NCBI GenBank assembly: GCA_964632005.1
Contig: CAZWAP010000035.1
Location: 1-25,104, forward strand
Direction: 5' to 3'
DNA: 25,104 nucleotides
Source: CAZWAP01 sp964632005
GTDB lineage: Bacteria; Planctomycetota; Phycisphaerae; Sedimentisphaerales; Anaerobacaceae
This document shows positions 6,836 to 14,508 of the stretch, one piece after another. The first letter of the stretch is position 1; every line of letters starts with the position of its first letter. A program made the position numbers and the translations under genes. The notes under the pieces were generated by a model. The model was given only the letters and a program-made list of their open reading frames with translations. It did no database searches and was not told where the DNA came from.

Positions 6836-9800
6836 AACGGTACGGTGCGGTCGTTCTGTGGGTTTTTCTGGTATTGTCGGGGCCGGTGGCGGCGGCCGAT
6901 TGGCCCAGCTTCAACCACGACCATTACAGAAGCGGTTTGACAGGGGAGCGATTGGAGCTGCCTTTGGTCCAGGCCTGGACCTTCAAGGCTCCTGCCCCTC
7001 CGAAGCCCGCCTGGCCGAGACCAGCCAAACAGGACTACTGGCACCGCCATTACAATCTGAGGGCCACCATAACCTACGACTGTGCCTTCCACGTGGTCGG
7101 CTCGGGCGAACTAGTTTACTTCGGCTCGTCGGCCGATGGAAAAATCTACGCCCTCGATGCCCGCACGGGCCAACTGCGGTGGACCTTCTTTACCGAAGGA
7201 CCCGTGCGGCTGGCCCCTGTTGTCGCGCACGGCAAAGTCTATGCAGGTTCCGACGATGGGCGGCTTTATTGCCTCTTAGCCAAGGATGGTTCGCTTCTCT
7301 GGGAATTCAACGCCTCGCAGGGCGCTCGCCTGATACCTGGCAACGGGGCGATGATCTCTGCCAGGCCCATACGTTCGGGGCTGGTCGTCGACGGCGGAAT
7401 GGTATATTTCACCGCGGGCCTGTTTCCGATGTACGGCGCGTACCTGTTTGCGCTGGAAGCGGAGGACGGCCGGCCCAAATGGAAGCGGAAACTGGAGATC
7501 TGTCCGCAGGGCTACATGCTGGCCTCGGCCGATCGGCTTTATGTCCCGACTGGGCGGACCTCACCGGTTGTCTTCCGCCGTTCCGACGGCAAGGCCCTCG
7601 GCGCTCTGCCGAGTGCCGGCGGAGCCTACGCCTTGCTGAGCGATAACATCCTCGTTACCGGGCCCGGCCGAGGCCCCAAGCAAATCTACGCGGACAGCAC
7701 CGAAACAAGGGATACGATCGCCACTTTCGGCGGCCTGCGAATGCTCATAAACGGGCCGATCGCATATATGCAATCCGAGAGCGAACTGTCGGCGTTCAAT
7801 CGCACCAGGTATCTTGAGCTTTCGCGGGATAAGAAAACCCTGGTTTCGCGTCGCAAGAAACTCGCCAACCAGCTAAAAAGGCTCCCTGGGGAAAGTCCGC
7901 TGGCCAAACGCCTACAGCAGGACCTGGACGAGTTAGACGCCGAACTCGACCAGGTGGACCGACAGATGCGCGGTTGCTACATCTGGAGGATCCCCTGCAA
8001 GTACCCTTATTCGATGATTATGGCCGACAAGGTGCTCTTACTCGGCGGTGATGGCGAGGTGGCGGCGATTGACTCGGCCGACGGCCGAACCGTATGGACA
8101 GCGCCGGTGAAAGGCCGGGCATTCGGGCTGAGCGTTGTAAATGCAGCCCTCTATGTCAGCACCGACACCGGCCAGATACACTGCTTTGGGAAGACGGCCG
8201 CAGCGAAGCCCGGAATAATAACGACCGGCGGCGGCGAGAATCCCTACCCACGCGACGAGTTGACGGCACTTTATGCACGGGCAGCAGAATACATAGCCGA
8301 AAGAAGCCCGGTAAGAAAGGGCTATTGCCTCGTTCTCGATTGCGGCTACGGCAGGCTGGCTTACGAGCTGGCCAAGAGAACCGACCTGAAGATTATCGGC
8401 GTTGAGGCCGATCCGCGCAAGGTTACGGCGGCGCGAAGCGCCCTGGATAGGGCCGGGCTTTACGGGCGCGTGGTCATTCACCACCGGCCCGCGGGGATTC
8501 TGCCTTACACGAAATACTTCGCCAATCTGATCGTCTCTGACCAAGCGCTGCATACCGGGGAACTGCCTGATTCGCCTGGTGAGGTCTTCGAGCTGCTTCG
8601 TCCGTGGGGCGGCCTGGTCATCGTCGGTGTGCCTGCCGATGAGGCCGGCAGAGAGCGATTGCAAGACTGGGGCCGTGACGCTGTGCCCGGCTGGAAGGTT
8701 CAGCAGGCGGCGGGCCTGCTGTGGGGCTCGGCAGCGCGGGGGCCACTGGAAGGCGCCGGAGAGTGGACGCACAGCCTTGCGGACCCCGGCAACACTGCCT
8801 GCAGCAACGACACGCTTATAAAAGGTCCGATGAGGCTCCAATGGTTCGGGCGACCCGGTCCCGAGCGAATGATCGACCGCCACCATCGAAACGTCCCGCC
8901 TCTCTGCAAGGACGGCCGACTCTTCGTGCCGGGTGACTGCGTCATCTTTGCAATGGATGCCTACAACGGCACCATCCAGTGGGAGGCGGAAATCCCGGAT
9001 TCCCGCCGGCTCGGCGTATTCCTCGATTCCGGAAGTATGGCCGTCGATGCGAACTTTTTGTACGTTGTCACTGCAGGGCAGTGCCTCGCTCTGGATGTCC
9101 GCACGGGTGAGCGGCACCGGCTCTACGTGATGCCACAACTAATCGCGGACGAACCACGAGACTGGGGCTACATCGCCTGTCTCGATAAGATGCTGCTGGG
9201 AAGCGGCCGGCGAAAGGGAGCATCCTACACCGAAACCAGTCACGAGGCCGACAGCGCCTTATGGTACAGAAACATGAAGCTCGTCACAAGCGACTACCTC
9301 TTCGCCCTTGACAAGGCAACGGGGCGGTCTGTCTGGCAGTACAAGGGCGGCATTATCCTGAACACGACAATAACGGTGGGCGAGGGCAGGACGTACTTCG
9401 CGGAGACCACCAGCCCGGCGGCCCTGGCGGACAAGCTTGGCCGAATGCCCCTTAAGACTCTCTTTGACGGCGGCGCGCAGTACATAGTCGCTCTGGACAA
9501 CGAGACCGGCCGAACCGCCTTCAAAAGAAAGATCGAAACCGACAAGTTCGGCGAGGTCGTCTATCTGAACTACGCCAAGCGCATTCTGCTGCTGAGCGGC
9601 TCACGTCTCGTGGGGAAATCCGTCCGCTACTACTACGAGGCCTTCGACAGCCGCCTCGGCGCACCGCTCTGGAGCGCCGAGCACGACACGGGGCTCCCGG
9701 CCGACGGCGCCCACGGGGAGTTTAACCGCCACCCCACCATCCTCGGCAACACGGTCTATGCGTGGCCCTATGCCTACGAGCTCAAGACCGGCAGGAGAAT

Positions 9801-10074
9801 CCGCGGGTGGAAAATGGACCGCAGAGGTCACGGCTGCGGAGGCGTCTCGGCCTCGGCGCAGTGCCTGTTCTGGCGGGGCGGCAACCCGTGGATGTACGAC
9901 CTGGGTCCCGGTGGCGGGCCGGTCCGATTGACAGCTGTCACCCGGCCGGGCTGCTGGATCAACATCATCCCCGCCGGCGGGCTCGTGCTAATCCCCGAAG
10001 CCAGCTCCGGATGTACGTGTGGCTTTTCCATACAAACTTCGATCGCACTGATCCCAGAGCAGCTCTTGAATTAA
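6832..10074 (+). CDS. Exported PQQ-like beta-propeller with methyltransferase-like insertion
   Basis: This 1080-residue protein starts with a signal peptide (cleavage near VAAA/DWP). The mature part opens with DWPSFNHDHYRSGLTGE, as in planctomycete quinoprotein-type propellers. At least nine propeller strands of the form ALD--TG---W are visible, for example YALDARTGQLRW and FALDKATGRSVWQ. A charged segment at about 323-380 is likely coiled coil. At about 495-595 a Rossmann methyltransferase-like domain is inserted: VLDCGYGRLAYELA as the SAM-binding loop, then GVEADP, then LLRPWGGLVIVG. A second propeller half begins with EWTHSLADPGNTACSND, echoing the first. Likely roles are scaffold, sensor or cofactor binding on the outer side of the membrane, with the FtsX/LolD-type transporter downstream. 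Whether the methyltransferase part is active is unknown. Confidence 0.85.
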   Translation: MKRYGAVVLWVFLVLSGPVAAADWPSFNHDHYRSGLTGERLELPLVQAWTFKAPAPPKPAWPRPAKQDYWHRHYNLRATITYDCAFHVVGSGELVYFGSSADGKIYALDARTGQLRWTFFTEGPVRLAPVVAHGKVYAGSDDGRLYCLLAKDGSLLWEFNASQGARLIPGNGAMISARPIRSGLVVDGGMVYFTAGLFPMYGAYLFALEAEDGRPKWKRKLEICPQGYMLASADRLYVPTGRTSPVVFRRSDGKALGALPSAGGAYALLSDNILVTGPGRGPKQIYADSTETRDTIATFGGLRMLINGPIAYMQSESELSAFNRTRYLELSRDKKTLVSRRKKLANQLKRLPGESPLAKRLQQDLDELDAELDQVDRQMRGCYIWRIPCKYPYSMIMADKVLLLGGDGEVAAIDSADGRTVWTAPVKGRAFGLSVVNAALYVSTDTGQIHCFGKTAAAKPGIITTGGGENPYPRDELTALYARAAEYIAERSPVRKGYCLVLDCGYGRLAYELAKRTDLKIIGVEADPRKVTAARSALDRAGLYGRVVIHHRPAGILPYTKYFANLIVSDQALHTGELPDSPGEVFELLRPWGGLVIVGVPADEAGRERLQDWGRDAVPGWKVQQAAGLLWGSAARGPLEGAGEWTHSLADPGNTACSNDTLIKGPMRLQWFGRPGPERMIDRHHRNVPPLCKDGRLFVPGDCVIFAMDAYNGTIQWEAEIPDSRRLGVFLDSGSMAVDANFLYVVTAGQCLALDVRTGERHRLYVMPQLIADEPRDWGYIACLDKMLLGSGRRKGASYTETSHEADSALWYRNMKLVTSDYLFALDKATGRSVWQYKGGIILNTTITVGEGRTYFAETTSPAALADKLGRMPLKTLFDGGAQYIVALDNETGRTAFKRKIETDKFGEVVYLNYAKRILLLSGSRLVGKSVRYYYEAFDSRLGAPLWSAEHDTGLPADGAHGEFNRHPTILGNTVYAWPYAYELKTGRRIRGWKMDRRGHGCGGVSASAQCLFWRGGNPWMYDLGPGGGPVRLTAVTRPGCWINIIPAGGLVLIPEASSGCTCGFSIQTSIALIPEQLLN

Positions 10075-10121
10075 GGCTGCTAAAGAGGATAATTGCTCCG
10101 GTAAAAGCGAGGTCCTGTAGA

Positions 10122-11276
10122 ATGTCGATACTTGCTTTGATTCTCAAAGAGATTTGGCACCGAAAGGTGAACTTCGTCTTGGCGGTGCTCGCAGTGGTGG
10201 CGGCCGTGGCGCTGTTTATCGGATTCTTCACTGCCGGCGAGGCCTCCAACCGCGAAACGGCGCGCTTGATGCTGGCTATGGGCTACAATCTGCATATCAT
10301 CGCCAGGGACGCCGACCCCAACGAATTCCTGATTACCGGTTTCACGGACCAGACCATACCGGAAGACTACCTCAAGAGACTTGTCGCGGTTAATCGAAGG
10401 GCAATCTCATACAACCATCTGCTGCCCAGCCTTCAAAAGCAAATATCGTGGCGCGGGCTCAACGTGATCTTGACCGGCGTAGGTTCCGAGGTCTGGCCGG
10501 CCGGTTCGAAAAAGCCCCCGATCAGCTTCGAGATTGCGCCTGGAGAGCTGTACGTCGGCTATAGAGTCGCCCGGATACTGAAACTCACAGAGGGCGACCA
10601 CGTCGAGCTAAGAGGCAAGAGTTTTGTTGTTCGGAGGTGCCTGGCTGAATCCGGCGGTCCCGACGATATGAGGCTTCAGTGTAACCTGCGGGACGCGCAG
10701 GAGATTTTGGGCCTGCCAGGCCGACTAAGCGAAATCCGCGCCGTCGATTGCCTATGTTTTGCCGAGACCGACCACCCGGTGGCGTTCCTGCGAAAAGAAA
10801 TCGGCGAGCTGCTGCCTGAAGCACAGGTCTTTCAGTCCCGTGACATTGCACAGGCCCGTGCCGGCCAGAGGCAGATGGTCAAAAAACTCTTCGGCGTGAT
10901 TATGCCGTTCACGGTCATCGCCTGTGGCGTCTGGATCGCCGTTCTGGCGATTATGAACGTCCGTGACAGGCAGCAGGAGATCGGCATCATGCGGGCACTG
11001 GGATACGGTTCTGGCAGGATCATCGCCCTGTTTATGGGAAGGGCGGTGTTGACCGGACTGAGCGGCGCGGTCGTCGGGTTCGGCCTGGGGACGTTCCTGG
11101 CGTTGCGCTTCGGGCCAGGCATATTCGAGCTTACCGCCAAGACTATGATAAGGCCCGACCCGTACTTGCTTATTGTATCGCTTATCTTTGCCCCCCTGTT
11201 CGCGGCTGCATCGAGTTTTGTCCCGACGATGATCGCCGTTGCCTACGATCCGGCCGTCACGCTTAGAGAAGAATGA
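10122..11276 (+). CDS. FtsX/MacB-type ABC transporter permease
   Basis: This 384-residue protein has the FtsX/LolC/MacB layout: an N-terminal helix (about 15-38), an extracytoplasmic domain of about 215 residues, then three helices near 257-280, 303-325 and 345-368. The loop DRQQEIGIMRALGYGSGRI between the second and third helices is the family's ATPase-docking hallmark. Such proteins usually act mechanically on envelope substrates rather than moving solutes through a pore. The ATG at 10122 follows GAGG by nine bases; frames further upstream lie in the preceding gene. It comes 47 bases after the propeller gene and overlaps its ATPase gene by 4 bases. No MacA-like adaptor is nearby, so the propeller protein may take that role. 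Confidence 0.88.
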   Translation: MSILALILKEIWHRKVNFVLAVLAVVAAVALFIGFFTAGEASNRETARLMLAMGYNLHIIARDADPNEFLITGFTDQTIPEDYLKRLVAVNRRAISYNHLLPSLQKQISWRGLNVILTGVGSEVWPAGSKKPPISFEIAPGELYVGYRVARILKLTEGDHVELRGKSFVVRRCLAESGGPDDMRLQCNLRDAQEILGLPGRLSEIRAVDCLCFAETDHPVAFLRKEIGELLPEAQVFQSRDIAQARAGQRQMVKKLFGVIMPFTVIACGVWIAVLAIMNVRDRQQEIGIMRALGYGSGRIIALFMGRAVLTGLSGAVVGFGLGTFLALRFGPGIFELTAKTMIRPDPYLLIVSLIFAPLFAAASSFVPTMIAVAYDPAVTLREE

Positions 11277-11941
11277 ATATGGTAACACTGGAAAACGTCA
11301 CCAAGACCTACCGCACAAAACGCGGCGAACTCAACGCGCTGACCGAAGTCAACCTTTACATCAACAAGGGTGAATTCGTCGTACTGCAGGGCCCCAGCGG
11401 CAGCGGAAAAACCACCCTGCTTATGACCGTAGCAGCGATGCTGCGGCCCACAAGCGGCAAAGTCATTGTGGATCAAAACGACCTGTATTCAATGGCCATC
11501 CGCGAGAGGGCGAAGTTCCGCGCCCGCAACATCGGCTTTGTCTTCCAGATGTTTCATCTGGTGCCCTATCTCAACATAGTCGAGAATGTCCTTCTGGCCG
11601 GCCGCCTACTCGACCAGAGCGACCGCACACGGACAGCCGAGGAATTGCTCAAGCAGCTGGGGCTCGCCGACCGCGCCACCCACCGGCCGGCCGAGCTAAG
11701 CGCCGGCGAAAAGCAGCGCGCGGCCATCGCCAGGGCTATGTTCAATCGTCCGCGGATGATCCTTGCCGATGAGCCTACCGGCAACCTGGACCCCGACAAC
11801 GCAACGTCGGTACTCAAACATCTGGCCGAATTTCACCGGGCCGGGGGGACCGTAATCCTTGCAACGCACGGACAGACAGCACAGCAGTTCGCCGACCGTG
11901 TCATCCACCTCCGGGGCGGTCTGCTCAAGCAGTCCGGCTAA
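11273..11941 (+). CDS. LolD/MacB-type ABC transporter ATP-binding protein
   Basis: This 222-residue ATPase partners the overlapping FtsX-type permease. Walker A is GPSGSGKT (40-47), Walker B is MILADEP followed by TGNLD, and the H-loop is ATHG. The signature reads LSAGEKQR, with Ala in place of the first Gly of the usual LSGGQ, an uncommon but known type of variation. Length and motifs fit LolD/MacB/FtsE. The start may be ATG 11273 (overlapping the permease stop) or ATG 11279, which has the better ribosome-site spacing. It is the last gene of the operon that begins at 5504. Confidence 0.9.
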   Translation: MNMVTLENVTKTYRTKRGELNALTEVNLYINKGEFVVLQGPSGSGKTTLLMTVAAMLRPTSGKVIVDQNDLYSMAIRERAKFRARNIGFVFQMFHLVPYLNIVENVLLAGRLLDQSDRTRTAEELLKQLGLADRATHRPAELSAGEKQRAAIARAMFNRPRMILADEPTGNLDPDNATSVLKHLAEFHRAGGTVILATHGQTAQQFADRVIHLRGGLLKQSG

Positions 11942-11942
11942 G

Positions 11943-11964
11943 TGGTCCTCGATAACAGGGACCA
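11943..11964. terminator. Hairpin between convergent genes, possible bidirectional terminator
   Basis: TGGTCC (11943-11948) and GGACCA (11959-11964) form a perfect 6-bp stem with a 10-base loop. It lies in the 31-base gap between the converging ATPase and FHA-GAF genes. There is no T-run, so it is at best a weak intrinsic terminator. Confidence 0.35.
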
Positions 11965-11972
11965 TCGGTGCC

Positions 11973-12869
11973 TCAGCGCGTCTGCTCAAAGAACTTCCGC
12001 ATAACCGCCGCGGTGTGCATTGCCAGGAGCATCAGATAGTCCAGGTCGCTCAAGCTGTAGTGCTTGGCCTTCATCGCGTTGTCGACATACAGCACGCCGA
12101 AGCACCCCTCCGGCCGCATGATCGCCGCTATCATCGCCGAGCGTATCGCATCTTTCTCCTCCACCTGCGCCGATACTCGAGGCATCACGAGAAACTGTCC
12201 CTTCTCAACCGCCTGCGTGACCTTTTGTCTCAGCGGGATCTGGCCCAGTTCCACGATCGACCCATCTGCCCTCTTGCCTGCGTGACAGGTCATCGGCCCG
12301 GCTGGCTGCGTCCTCAACGCGCACCAGACGTGGAGTGCGTTGAACTGTTCGAGCGCGATCTCCAGCAGGTTCAGGAGAAGATCGTCGAGACTATCGGAGC
12401 GGCAGATCTTTTCGGTCGCCTGCGAGAAGTCTGCCAAGCGCTTGGCTGCCAGCCTCATGGCCGGGGCGTGTCCGGCGCCGGGCTTGCGGACCACCGTCTC
12501 GTGGGGCGGGGTGGCGAGCGCTGCCTCAAGATGGAGCATGTCTTCCATCTCCATCGCCTCGCGGTCCCCAGAGGTCTGCTCAGGCTGAAGTCCGACTTCG
12601 AGCGTGAAATCGGTTATACGTAACTGGTCTCCGTGTTTGATCTTCGCCCTGTGGACCGCCTGGTTGTTCAGGTAGGTCTTGCTGGCTGAGCCGAGGTCTT
12701 CGACGAGCCACGCGCCGTCCTCGGCGCAGCGCAACACGGCGTGGCGCCGCGAGACCGCCCTGTCCGGCAAAAAGACGTTACTATCCGGGCCTCTACCGAT
12801 GGATATGGGCCCCTTCTCGAAGTGAAACTCCTTGGCCGAGCCATCCTTGTACTTCAGAACCAGACGCAT
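11973..12869 (-). CDS. FHA-GAF domain signalling protein
   Basis: This 298-residue cytoplasmic protein has an N-terminal FHA domain (about 1-92) and a C-terminal GAF-like domain (about 160-295). The FHA phosphothreonine-binding signature is clear: GRGPDSN, then SRRHA, then YLNNQ. The GAF part shows NLLEIALEQF and ends with GVLYVDNAMKA, as in FHA-GAF proteins coupled to kinase or cyclase signalling. No output domain follows, so it is probably an adaptor that reads Ser/Thr phosphorylation and an unknown small ligand. The ATG at 12869 is preferred over one at 12935, because GGAG stands eight bases before it and the farther codon falls inside the -35 box of the likely promoter. The gene converges on the ABC operon. 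Confidence 0.85.
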   Translation of the reverse strand: MRLVLKYKDGSAKEFHFEKGPISIGRGPDSNVFLPDRAVSRRHAVLRCAEDGAWLVEDLGSASKTYLNNQAVHRAKIKHGDQLRITDFTLEVGLQPEQTSGDREAMEMEDMLHLEAALATPPHETVVRKPGAGHAPAMRLAAKRLADFSQATEKICRSDSLDDLLLNLLEIALEQFNALHVWCALRTQPAGPMTCHAGKRADGSIVELGQIPLRQKVTQAVEKGQFLVMPRVSAQVEEKDAIRSAMIAAIMRPEGCFGVLYVDNAMKAKHYSLSDLDYLMLLAMHTAAVMRKFFEQTR

Positions 12870-12906
12870 CACCGTGTCTCCGAAAGAGGGGGCAAATCGC
12901 CCGATT

Positions 12907-12935
12907 ATTATGCACAAGCTAAGGCAGTTTGTCAA
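12907..12935 (-). promoter_or_regulatory. Strong sigma70-like promoter of the FHA-GAF gene
   Basis: On the minus strand, a perfect TTGACA (12930-12935) and CATAAT (12907-12912) are separated by exactly 17 bases. The expected transcript start, near 12900, gives a leader of about 30 bases to the chosen start. This is the best promoter match in the window. Confidence 0.65.
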
Positions 12936-13196
12936 GAAATCCGGCCTTGCGGCGATCCAGGGGGCATTCGGCCTGGCGTTTTCAAGGCTACCAGGCCGTA
13001 TTTAGGCGCTTTGCCGGGCCGAAATCAGGCCGGCGAAAATCGTGGTGGAGGCGAGAGCTTTTACGGGGCAAGTGTGTACCGCAGGCCAGGTTGCACGTTG
13101 CGCCTTTGCGTGGCGTTTTTCAGCCGGAGCTGGTTGCGCGCAGCCGCACTCGCAGAGGTACCCGAGCAACAACCGGTCGGAGGCTTCTATTTCGGC
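12936..13196. other. Non-coding divergent region
   Basis: Together with its flanking promoters this is the longest stretch without a credible gene (12870-13329). Frames crossing it give Arg-rich, low-complexity translations with no recognisable domain. It holds imperfect GC hairpins, for example around 13015-13040, and a small terminator-like element: CGCC (13101-13104) and GGCG (13112-13115) followed by TTTTT at 13116-13120. No tRNA, rRNA or known riboswitch was recognised. Confidence 0.4.
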
Positions 13197-13224
13197 TTGC
13201 ATTACAGCCGGACAAAACTAAAAT
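13197..13224 (+). promoter_or_regulatory. Sigma70-like promoter of the acyltransferase gene
   Basis: TTGCAT (13197-13202) and TAAAAT (13219-13224) are 16 bases apart, in a locally AT-rich stretch of a GC-rich divergent region. The predicted start near 13231 gives a leader of about 100 bases to the GTG at 13330. Confidence 0.45.
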
Positions 13225-13225
13225 C

Positions 13226-13266
13226 TTGGGGCGTCGCTGTGCCGCCATACGGGCGGGGGACCCCAA
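13226..13266 (+). repeat. Nested inverted repeat upstream of the acyltransferase gene
   Basis: TTGGGG (13226-13231) pairs with CCCCAA (13261-13266), enclosing a second perfect stem CCGCC (13242-13246) / GGCGG (13252-13256) with a 5-base loop. If transcription starts near 13231, only the inner stem lies fully in the RNA; the outer arms would then act at the DNA level. Function unknown. Confidence 0.45.
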
Positions 13267-13329
13267 CAGGAAACCATCCGGGGAACTCAACAGCAGAAAA
13301 GAATCGATACTAAAGAACGGGACCGGGAC

Positions 13330-14379
13330 GTGGTACGCCAGAGATCTACGAGCATTCAGTACATCAACGTACTGCGGATCATAGCGACGTACATAGTGGT
13401 AACCGGCCATATTGCCATATGGTGCAGCTATAATGCGCGACCGCTGAGCGTCAACTGGTGGGTGGTCAAGTGGATTCATCTGGTGGGTCTGTGGGTGATC
13501 CCGGCATTTGTGATGATCAGCGGTGCTTTGCTCCTGCACGAGTCGCGGACGGAATCGGCGTGGTCGTTCTACAAGAGGCGGTTGTACAGGGTGGGGATAC
13601 CACTGGTTTTCTGGTCGGCGGTTTTCCTGTTCGTCAGAAAGTTCGTTGACGGGGAAGACCTTTCGGTCGGGCGAGTGGCAGAGCTGGTACTGACGGCCGA
13701 TCCTTACTACCATCTGTGGTTCATCTGCATGATACCGGGGTTGTATCTCGTGACGCCACCGCTGCGGGCTTTCGTGCGGCACTCAACACAGGGCCAAAGG
13801 GTCCTGCTGATCTTTTTGATATTTGTGCTGGCGGCGATATATTCCCCGATCAACAACCTTTTCCTCGGGAACAAGAGGACGGTTTTCACGATGTTCATTC
13901 CCTACATAGCCTACTACCTGGCCGGTTACGAGGTAACACATGCCGATCCGAAGAAGGTTCCGGGCAAGTACCTTGTGTTGGCGGTCGCGGTATGCGCGGC
14001 CTACATCGTGTTGCTTGCGAGGCCGTTTATCGACTTGTTAAGTGAAGGCAAGACAGGATTTCTGTACGACAGTTTCAGCCCGCCCCAAGTCGTGCTTGGG
14101 ATCGGGATCTTCTGGGCGGCACACCTCATCGCCCAGCGGACCCGGCCGTTGAAAGGGATCCCCAAGACGGCCGTGGAGTGGGTAGGCTCCACGACGCTGG
14201 GAATCTACGTCATACACCCCTTGGTACTTTCGTACATGCGATACAGGTTCAGCGACGAATCGGCCGCAGGCGGGTTGTTGTTCACGCTGACAGTCGGGCC
14301 GCTGGTGGCGTTTGTGGCCAGCTACCTGATCGCGTCGCTGATTATCAACATACCTTACCTGCGGCGGACGATTTTCTGA
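13330..14379 (+). CDS. Acyltransferase-3 family membrane protein
   Basis: This 349-residue protein has about ten membrane helices and belongs to the acyltransferase 3 family (OafA/WecH-like), which transfers acetyl or other acyl groups to sugars of surface polysaccharides or other carbohydrates. The N-terminal helix has the family's catalytic-type residues, Arg15 and His26, in VLRIIATYIVVTGHI. Later segments such as FFxxI-like FVMISGALLL and TLGIYVIHPLVL are also typical. The GTG at 13330 is the best start, since family proteins begin shortly before this first helix; its ribosome site is weak. It stands alone, and the acceptor is unknown. Confidence 0.82.
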   Translation: MVRQRSTSIQYINVLRIIATYIVVTGHIAIWCSYNARPLSVNWWVVKWIHLVGLWVIPAFVMISGALLLHESRTESAWSFYKRRLYRVGIPLVFWSAVFLFVRKFVDGEDLSVGRVAELVLTADPYYHLWFICMIPGLYLVTPPLRAFVRHSTQGQRVLLIFLIFVLAAIYSPINNLFLGNKRTVFTMFIPYIAYYLAGYEVTHADPKKVPGKYLVLAVAVCAAYIVLLARPFIDLLSEGKTGFLYDSFSPPQVVLGIGIFWAAHLIAQRTRPLKGIPKTAVEWVGSTTLGIYVIHPLVLSYMRYRFSDESAAGGLLFTLTVGPLVAFVASYLIASLIINIPYLRRTIF

Positions 14380-14508
14380 GGCTTTGGGCGGGGCCCAGGG
14401 TACGTTCGCTGCGTGCAAGAGCAAATTCTATACGGTCAGGGTAGGGTCGGATACAATTGTGTTGGATAGCGGAAGTAGATTTGTGGAACGAGTAAAAGGG
14501 GGTAAGCA

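Noticed and set aside
13015..13090. Cyclic-di-GMP (GEMM) or c-di-AMP riboswitch in the divergent region
   Set aside because: Only short strings match by eye; the tetraloop/receptor or paired halves expected for these classes could not be drawn.
12929..13384. 151-codon plus-strand frame in the divergent region
   Set aside because: Arg-rich random-like translation crossing a promoter and inverted repeats and running into the acyltransferase gene in another frame.
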